Below are positions 1-4,801 of a stretch of DNA of 7,232 nucleotides, piece after piece. Position 1 is the first letter of the stretch; each line of letters begins with the position of its first letter. The DNA is taken from the NCBI GenBank assembly GCA_003644895.1, contig QNDO01000073.1, forward strand, positions 1-7,232. Reading direction: 5' to 3'. Position numbers and translations under genes: made by a program. Origin of the DNA: Candidatus Hydrothermota bacterium. Lineage in GTDB: Bacteria; Hydrothermota; Hydrothermia; UBA1063. Under the pieces are notes generated by a model that was not told where the DNA came from, made no database searches, and was given only the letters and a program-made list of their open reading frames with translations.

Positions 1-345
1 CACATGCCATTCTGGGAGACCAAGATACCTCATCCTCACCTCAATCTCCCATGTTTTACCTCCTTCTACATAAGCTGTCAATGTGGTATCTCTATATGGG
101 TATTTTGAAAATTCCAGGCTGTAGGTTCCTTCTTCAACATCTCCGAAATAAAACTTACCAAGGGAATCTGTGGTATCCTGTTCCATTTTCGCAAGTGTAA
201 CCAGGACACCCTCCACAGGTATTCCTGTTGAATCGTCAATGACCACACCTTTAATATTACCGGTTTCGGGTTCTGGAGGCTTCTTGCAGGAGGCGAAAAG
301 GGTGAGGATGATTATAACAGATGTGACTATTTTTAAATGCTTCAT
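1..345 (-). CDS. Lipoprotein with carboxypeptidase-regulatory-like domain (3' end off the window)
   Basis: An open frame of 115 codons runs from the ATG at 345 to the window edge without a stop, so the protein is C-terminally incomplete. Residues 1-20 form a type II signal peptide: basic start (MKHLK), hydrophobic core, then the lipobox LFAS-C with Cys20 as the predicted lipidated residue. Lys at +2 is compatible with outer-membrane sorting in diderms. Residues about 29-105 resemble a carboxypeptidase-regulatory-like beta-sandwich: GxVxD, then STGIPVEGVxV, then TTDSLGKFYFGDVEEGTYSLEFS. This fold is common in surface proteins of the Bacteroidetes/FCB type. The partner or substrate cannot be read from this fragment. 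The chosen start has an AGGGG Shine-Dalgarno at 351-355 with 5 nt spacing. A second in-frame ATG at 358-360 would add five residues (MTGVK) and lies 7 nt from a -10 box. The gene is divergent from the radical SAM gene at 597. Confidence 0.8.
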   Translation of the reverse strand, partial: MKHLKIVTSVIIILTLFASCKKPPEPETGNIKGVVIDDSTGIPVEGVLVTLAKMEQDTTDSLGKFYFGDVEEGTYSLEFSKYPYRDTTLTAYVEGGKTWEIEVRMRYLGLPEWHV

Positions 346-367
346 TTTTACCCCTGTCATTACTTTT

Positions 368-397
368 ATTATAAAAAAGATTTCTGCTACATGTCAA
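368..397 (-). promoter_or_regulatory. Sigma70-type promoter for the lipoprotein gene
   Basis: On the minus strand, TTGACA (392-397) is followed by an 18-nt spacer and TATAAT (368-373); both hexamers match the consensus exactly. The expected transcription start is near 361, giving a leader of about 16 nt to the ATG at 345, or about 1 nt to the in-frame ATG at 360. This is inferred from sequence only. Confidence 0.7.
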
Positions 398-436
398 GAA
401 GATTTTATTCTGAGGAAAGACGGATATCCATATAGA

Positions 437-543
437 TACTACCATAGAGAAGGTGAAACAATTACTACAGAAACAAGCTACATAGAAATCTATGTAGTAG
501 TTCACTTTTCTGCTCTTTATATACTGTTTTATCCTCTTGTTTC
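437..543. repeat. Nested direct and inverted repeats between divergent promoters (candidate operator)
   Basis: This block lies between the two divergent promoters. It contains a perfect 8-bp inverted repeat with a 4-nt loop, CTACATAG (478-485) and CTATGTAG (490-497). It also holds TACTAC at 437-442 and 463-468, the latter complementary to GTAGTA at 494-499. GAAACAA occurs directly at 455-461 and 470-476 and inverted as TTGTTTC at 537-543. GTGAA (453-457) is matched by TTCAC (501-505). Both promoters point away from the block, so it should not be transcribed from them; a DNA-level operator is more plausible than a leader RNA. No regulator gene is in view. The 346-596 intergenic region holds nothing else I can support. 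Confidence 0.4.
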
Positions 544-558
544 AATTATTTACCATTA

Positions 559-587
559 TTGACATACCGGGTGGATGTAATTATATT
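559..587 (+). promoter_or_regulatory. Sigma70-type promoter placed 9 nt before the start codon
   Basis: TTGACA (559-564), a 17-nt spacer, and TATATT (582-587) form a near-consensus promoter. Only 9 nt separate the -10 box from the ATG at 597, so transcription should start near 594-595 and leave a leader of roughly 2-3 nt. No Shine-Dalgarno is present between the -10 box and the ATG. Confidence 0.65.
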
Positions 588-596
588 TAACCTGAT

Positions 597-1754
597 ATGG
601 AGCTGGAAACTAAATTAAAGATCCTGTCGGATTCAGCAAAATACGATATATGTGGTGATTGCTTTATTTCAAGGGAGGTAAAAAGAGTATCTCCTGTTAC
701 TTTGAATCAGTGGATATACCCTACAATGCTCCCGGATGGAAGAAAGGTAAAACTCTTTAAGGTACTCATGTCGAATGCCTGCGAGAATGATTGTGCTTAT
801 TGTCCCTTTAATGCATACAGAAGAGTCAAGAGAACCTCCTTTACCAAGGAAGAGCTTGCCACCTATTTCATGGAACTCGTGAGAAAGGGCATAGTCAGCG
901 GACTTTTCCTTAGTTCAGGTATCAGGGGGAATCCCGAAAAAACCATGCAGGAGATGATAGAAACTGTTGAAATCATAAGAAAAAAGTATCAATTCCGTGG
1001 TTACATCCATCTTAAAATTTTACCTGGAGTCTCGAGACAGACAATAGAAGAGGCGTTTCGGCTCGCTTCCAGGATATCTATTAACCTTGAAGTACCTGAT
1101 GAAAGATTCTTTAAGGGCATATCGCAAAAGAAGAAATTCAGCAAGTATCTTCTTTCCCCCCTACTTTACATAGATAAGCTAAAAAAGGAAGCTCCTCGCT
1201 TCTTCCTCAAGGATGGATTCACCACACAGTTTGTTGTGGGTGTTTCCGGTGAAAAGGATATCGATATACTGAAGCGGGTATGGGATCTATATACCAGAAC
1301 CAGTATATCCAGAGTATATTATAGTGCATTTCATCCTATCCCGGGTACACCCCTCGAAGGGAAAGAACCAACTCCCCCTTTGAGAGAGCACAGGCTTTAT
1401 CAAGTGGATTATCTCTTTCGGAAATATGGATTTGAGTTAGAAGAACTCGTTTTTTCTGAAGGCGGGAATTTAATTCTGGAAAAGGACCCTAAAACTGTTT
1501 GGGCCACAAAAAATAGATGGTTTTTCCCTGTAGAAATAAACAGAGCAGACTACGAAGAACTTATACGTGTACCAGGTATAGGCCCAAAAAGTGCGAAAAA
1601 AATAATAAAATTAAGGCAAATTAAAAAAATTAACAGTGAAGAAGAATTTTTAAAAATAGGGAAGGGGCTTCAAAAATCACTCCCTTATATCACCATAAAT
1701 GGCCAAATTCCTTATTCTCAGAGGAGAAAGATTGTTATATCTACTCTTTTCTGA
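597..1754 (+). CDS. Radical SAM protein, putative DNA modification/repair family (COG4277/TIGR03916 type)
   Basis: The 385-residue product is a cytosolic [4Fe-4S] radical SAM enzyme. The N-terminus (KLKILSDSAKYD, residues 6-17) is a hallmark of the family annotated as a putative DNA modification/repair radical SAM protein linked to uracil-DNA glycosylase. The cluster-binding CxxxCxxC is Cys62, Cys66, Cys69 (CENDCAYC). An extra pair, Cys19 and Cys22 (CGDC), lies upstream. Residues about 314-336 form a helix-hairpin-helix (INRADYEELIRVPGIGPKSA), a non-specific DNA-binding motif, and the tail to PYITING is also family-like, so the protein looks full length. The reaction and substrate are not established. 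An in-frame TAA at 588-590 leaves ATG 597 as the first possible start. The usual genomic partner (DUF4130/UDG-like) is not adjacent: a lipoprotein gene diverges upstream, and a DUF3160 gene converges with no gap. The codons after the HhH are Lys-rich with two A7 runs (1596-1602, 1623-1629). Confidence 0.85.
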   Translation: MELETKLKILSDSAKYDICGDCFISREVKRVSPVTLNQWIYPTMLPDGRKVKLFKVLMSNACENDCAYCPFNAYRRVKRTSFTKEELATYFMELVRKGIVSGLFLSSGIRGNPEKTMQEMIETVEIIRKKYQFRGYIHLKILPGVSRQTIEEAFRLASRISINLEVPDERFFKGISQKKKFSKYLLSPLLYIDKLKKEAPRFFLKDGFTTQFVVGVSGEKDIDILKRVWDLYTRTSISRVYYSAFHPIPGTPLEGKEPTPPLREHRLYQVDYLFRKYGFELEELVFSEGGNLILEKDPKTVWATKNRWFFPVEINRADYEELIRVPGIGPKSAKKIIKLRQIKKINSEEEFLKIGKGLQKSLPYITINGQIPYSQRRKIVISTLF

Positions 1755-3716
1755 TTACTTTGTTATAACAAAACTCCTCATCCAGTCTTCAATTCTGTCA
1801 TAGGGTTGCATATTCTGCCACTTTTCGTCGGTGAGTCTGTCATCCATAGGGTGGGTAAATTCAAAATAGGAGAACATACCTCCAGCAGCAAGATAATTGT
1901 CTCCATTGTATGGAATTACAGCGTATATAATAAGAGGATTTCCCACCGCAACTTCGAGGACCTTCTTGGAATTCGGATCGGTGTGCACATCTGCAACTAA
2001 AGCCATCTTTTTATCCGTTTGGGAAGTATATCTTTCTTTTCCAGGGATTCTAACCAGTTGTTGAAGGATTGTTCCAATTTTATATAGTTCTTCGCACTCA
2101 CTGGGAGTTGGAGATTTTCCGTCCAGCTCTCTTAACGAAATTTCCTCTAATTTGGATACAATTTCGGAAAAAGACTCAAGTTTTGACGAAATTACAGGGT
2201 CGAGAATATTATAAGTAGTAAGTTTTATTCTAAGGCTGTCAGCAAATTCCTGGAGTTCCTTGTATACTTCTGGGAGGGGTTCTACATATACGATTTTAGA
2301 GAATTTTCTTTCAGGAGGAACTGCCGTCACTTTCGCAGTATAGCTCTGTTTGGCATAAAGAATGGTATCGTGCCGCAATTCAGCCCAGTAACCTAAGGAG
2401 GTAACAAGTAGTTTGTCCTGATAAGCAGGGGTTACCATAAACATCGGGATTATACCTTCCGGGGTGATATTGATAAGATAGATTATATAAAGCCAGTGAT
2501 AGTAAGCGTTCTGATGCCAGTCTCTTCGGCTAAGTTTGGAAAAGTTGAGTCTCAATGAATCGAGCATTTCTTTATAACCAAAATAGCTGAATTCATTATA
2601 ATAATCCCTAAGGATTTCCTCAGCTCGTGGAATATTCAGCACAGCGAGTATGTCAAGCCCTTTTGGGAAAAGTCTTGGCTTTTCACGGGTCCCCACAGCT
2701 GTGTAGACGAGGTTCTGGAACATGTATGAGTCGGGAACAAATCTCTGCCCCATGAATCTGAAGGAGGAAAGGATAACACGAGGTTTTTCTCTGTCTGTAT
2801 AATATGTAGAGAATATTCTCGGGGGTCGCAGTTGTGTAACTTCCTGCATGAATGCCACTATTTTGGTGTCATCATGGAACCCAATGGGGAATTGGGGAAA
2901 GTGCTTCCTGACCAGAGGAATAAGATCAAGAGGAGAAAGATCGTCGGACTTTCCTACCATATAAGCTGTGGGTTCATAAATGGATTTCCATTTTTCGAGT
3001 ATTTTAGGATTATCCATAAGGGTTTTTGTTATGAGTATAGCCTGCCTTGTCAGCTGTATGTTCCTTAGATTCTTCTTACCTCTTGGAGACAGATAAAAGC
3101 TCATTCTCCCATACCACATCATAGCCTTGAAGTAACGTTTAAAGGTTTCATTTCTTGTGTAATGTCCTCGGGGAACGTATTGAGAGAAATCTTCCATTAT
3201 TCCCATTGTGTAAGAAGAGTCAAAACCTTCGTGTTCTTCTATGGCCCTGATATCATGCTCCACTTTACCTGATACATCAGGATCTGGTGTAAAATTTTCA
3301 TCCAATAGTTTTAGGGCAACTTCAAAATAAGCAAGGTTCCTTCTGGCTGTGTGAGAAATCTCCTTGTGTTTTACTCTGGTAAGTTTTCGCATTTCTTCCA
3401 CCATGAACTTTGTAATTTCTACAAGCGTTGGATAAAAATAATTCAACTCGGCAGAACGCAGGGAATAATCATAAAGTACATGGGATACATGAAGGAAGGG
3501 ATCAATAGTGATGTAAAGTGGTATATGTTTACTTGCAAGGTCCTCATACAATTTGTAGAAATTCTCATAATTTGAAGGTCTTGCGGTAAACTGCTGTTTG
3601 TTTATGAGTACTCTCTCAGCAGGATTTAAAATCTTAATCATAGTTTCATTTTTTATTGGATTTGCTATATGGGGCTTAGAGAGTAGAATGAGCATTCCAA
3701 GTAACAATAGATTCAT
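1755..3716 (-). CDS. DUF3160 family protein, probably exported
   Basis: The 653-residue product matches the DUF3160 family from memory. Recognisable blocks are PLYITIDPFLHVSHVLYD (about 66-83), SFRFMGQRFVPDS (318-330), LGYWAELRHDTILYAKQSY (441-459) and the C-terminal ADVHTDPNS...EVAVGNPLIIYAVI (575-601) followed by GGMFSYFEF (612-620). The family has no established function. Residues 2-12 are strongly hydrophobic and look like a signal peptide, but there is no basic residue before the core and no lipobox cysteine, so a periplasmic or extracellular site is likely rather than proven. The start is secure: GGAGGTG (3722-3728) sits 5 nt before ATG 3716, and the only upstream in-frame codons lead straight back to the amrS stop. 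It lies 24 nt after amrS, which suggests co-transcription. Its TAA (1755-1757) touches the stop of the convergent radical SAM gene. Confidence 0.85.
   Translation of the reverse strand: MNLLLLGMLILLSKPHIANPIKNETMIKILNPAERVLINKQQFTARPSNYENFYKLYEDLASKHIPLYITIDPFLHVSHVLYDYSLRSAELNYFYPTLVEITKFMVEEMRKLTRVKHKEISHTARRNLAYFEVALKLLDENFTPDPDVSGKVEHDIRAIEEHEGFDSSYTMGIMEDFSQYVPRGHYTRNETFKRYFKAMMWYGRMSFYLSPRGKKNLRNIQLTRQAILITKTLMDNPKILEKWKSIYEPTAYMVGKSDDLSPLDLIPLVRKHFPQFPIGFHDDTKIVAFMQEVTQLRPPRIFSTYYTDREKPRVILSSFRFMGQRFVPDSYMFQNLVYTAVGTREKPRLFPKGLDILAVLNIPRAEEILRDYYNEFSYFGYKEMLDSLRLNFSKLSRRDWHQNAYYHWLYIIYLINITPEGIIPMFMVTPAYQDKLLVTSLGYWAELRHDTILYAKQSYTAKVTAVPPERKFSKIVYVEPLPEVYKELQEFADSLRIKLTTYNILDPVISSKLESFSEIVSKLEEISLRELDGKSPTPSECEELYKIGTILQQLVRIPGKERYTSQTDKKMALVADVHTDPNSKKVLEVAVGNPLIIYAVIPYNGDNYLAAGGMFSYFEFTHPMDDRLTDEKWQNMQPYDRIEDWMRSFVITK
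1759..1772. repeat. 14-bp perfect palindrome at a convergent gene junction
   Basis: TTTGTTATAACAAA reads the same on both strands. It lies inside the last codons of the DUF3160 gene and just after the stop of the plus-strand radical SAM gene. It is A/T-rich, has no loop and would make a weak hairpin, so it is not called a terminator. It may be a protein site or chance. Confidence 0.35.
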
Positions 3717-3721
3717 ATAAG

Positions 3722-3728
3722 CACCTCC
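3722..3728 (-). promoter_or_regulatory. Strong Shine-Dalgarno of the DUF3160 gene
   Basis: GGAGGTG lies 5 nt before ATG 3716, within the 24-nt gap after amrS. It fixes the start of the DUF3160 gene and shows that the organism uses anti-SD pairing at an internal operon gene, in contrast to the promoter-proximal genes at 597 and 4754. Confidence 0.85.
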
Positions 3729-3740
3729 ATGGATGTTAAA

Positions 3741-4754
3741 TTATTTCCATACGCCATCAATTTTTTCTCCGCAAAACCGGCATTTTCCGTTTGTTATGTT
3801 GTATTCAACTACCGAAAACCCCCATCTTCTGATGAGAACCTCCCCACAAGAGGGGCAGTGTGTATCTTCACCAGCATTTCCAGGTATATTCCCTGTATAA
3901 ACGTATTTAAGTCCCTCCTCCAGTCCTATCTCTCTTGCCCTTCTGACAGCAGAGATCTGTGTAGAAGGAACATGTTTGAATTTGTAGGCAGGGTAAAATC
4001 GTGAAACATGCCATGGTGTACCGTCCCCGAGCTCGTCACGTATAAAACGGGCAATCTCTCTAAGTTCGTCTTCACTATCATTGTATCCCGGGATTATAAG
4101 TGTGGTTATTTCCAGCCAGATGCCGAATTTTTTATAAGTTTTGATGCCATCAAGAACCTCATTGAGTCTTGCTCCTATTACACTGGCATAAAATTTTGGG
4201 TTCATACTTTTAAGATCTATATTAGCTCCGTGAAGGTAAGGAGCAATATCTTTTAAAGCCTCTTCTGTCACATATCCATTAGTTACAAATGTGTTCTTGA
4301 TGCCTTTTTTTACAGCCAGCTTGGAGATATCCAGGGCATATTCAAAAAAGATTGTGGGCTCAGTATAAGTGTAAGAAATTATAGTGGAACCTGAACGTAA
4401 AGCTGCTCCTACCACTTCTTCAGGGCTGACTTTGTATCCCTCCACTCTATTGTAATCCCTGGGAAGTTGGGAGATATCCCAGTTCTGACAGAACTTACAT
4501 CTAAAATTACACCCAACTGTAGCAATGGACAGTGCGTTGCTTCCCGGTAAAAAATGGAAAAGAGGTTTTTTCTCAATGGGATCAATGTGAAGTGCAATAG
4601 GATAACCGTAAACCAAGGAGTAGAGCTTCCCCTCTTTGTTTACCCTAACCCTGCAGATACCACTTTCTCCTTCACGAATAATACATCTATGTCTGCAGAG
4701 AGTGCATCGGACCGCTCTGTTTGCAAGCTTTTCGTAATAGGAAGAGAGTTTCAT
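3741..4754 (-). CDS. amrS: AmmeMemoRadiSam system radical SAM enzyme AmrS
   Basis: The 337-residue protein is a cytosolic radical SAM enzyme of the AmrS family (TIGR04337-type, formerly grouped with pyruvate formate-lyase activase-like COG1180). The [4Fe-4S] motif is Cys82, Cys86, Cys89 (CNFRCKFC). An N-terminal cysteine set (C17, C20, C24, C34; CTLCRHRC...GIC) and a C-terminal pair of CxxC motifs (C300/C303, C325/C328) look like extra metal sites. Family blocks include SYTYTEPTIFFEY (127-139), NIDLKS (178-183), PWHVSRFYP (247-255) and YTGNIPGN (286-293). Length is normal. The family is known for co-occurrence with AMMECR1 and Memo homologues; its substrate is not known to me. Neither partner gene is in the window. 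The downstream neighbour is the DUF3160 gene. An in-frame TAA five codons upstream excludes an earlier start. No well-placed Shine-Dalgarno is visible (an AGGTG lies 16 nt away, inside the promoter spacer), while a promoter ends 9 nt before the ATG. Confidence 0.9.
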   Translation of the reverse strand: MKLSSYYEKLANRAVRCTLCRHRCIIREGESGICRVRVNKEGKLYSLVYGYPIALHIDPIEKKPLFHFLPGSNALSIATVGCNFRCKFCQNWDISQLPRDYNRVEGYKVSPEEVVGAALRSGSTIISYTYTEPTIFFEYALDISKLAVKKGIKNTFVTNGYVTEEALKDIAPYLHGANIDLKSMNPKFYASVIGARLNEVLDGIKTYKKFGIWLEITTLIIPGYNDSEDELREIARFIRDELGDGTPWHVSRFYPAYKFKHVPSTQISAVRRAREIGLEEGLKYVYTGNIPGNAGEDTHCPSCGEVLIRRWGFSVVEYNITNGKCRFCGEKIDGVWK

Positions 4755-4763
4755 TGTGAATCT

Positions 4764-4792
4764 ATTTTACACCTAAAAATTAAAATTGGCAA
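4764..4792 (-). promoter_or_regulatory. Sigma70-type promoter for amrS, 9 nt before the start codon
   Basis: On the minus strand, TTGCCA (4787-4792), a 17-nt spacer and TAAAAT (4764-4769) fill the 47-nt gap between the upstream gene and amrS. The -10 box is 9 nt from ATG 4754, so the expected start is the A at about 4757 and the leader is about 3 nt. The spacing is identical to that of the promoter before the gene at 597. Confidence 0.55.
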
Positions 4793-4801
4793 TGGCATTT
4801 T

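Noticed and set aside
422..429. GGATATCC palindrome as a regulator site
   Set aside because: An isolated 8-bp palindrome is expected by chance at this AT content, and it is not related to the neighbouring repeats.
478..497. Intrinsic terminator reading of the CTACATAG/CTATGTAG hairpin
   Set aside because: No T-run follows directly on either strand, the stem is A/T-rich, and no gene ends nearby.
257..505. Minus-strand open frame of 82 codons and the plus-strand frame 170-562 over the left intergenic region
   Set aside because: Both overlap the lipoprotein gene in other frames and cross the promoter and repeat region. Their translations show no domain-like pattern, only Phe/Tyr/Ile-rich AT-driven composition.
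1596..1629. Programmed slippage at the two A7 runs near the end of the radical SAM gene
   Set aside because: The zero-frame product continues into family-like sequence to its stop, so nothing calls for a frame change.
3713..3730. Five-codon frame (ATG GAG GTG CTT ATA TGA) overlapping the start of the DUF3160 gene, as a possible translational-coupling peptide
   Set aside because: Its ATG overlaps the Shine-Dalgarno region of the real gene and has no site of its own; most likely chance.
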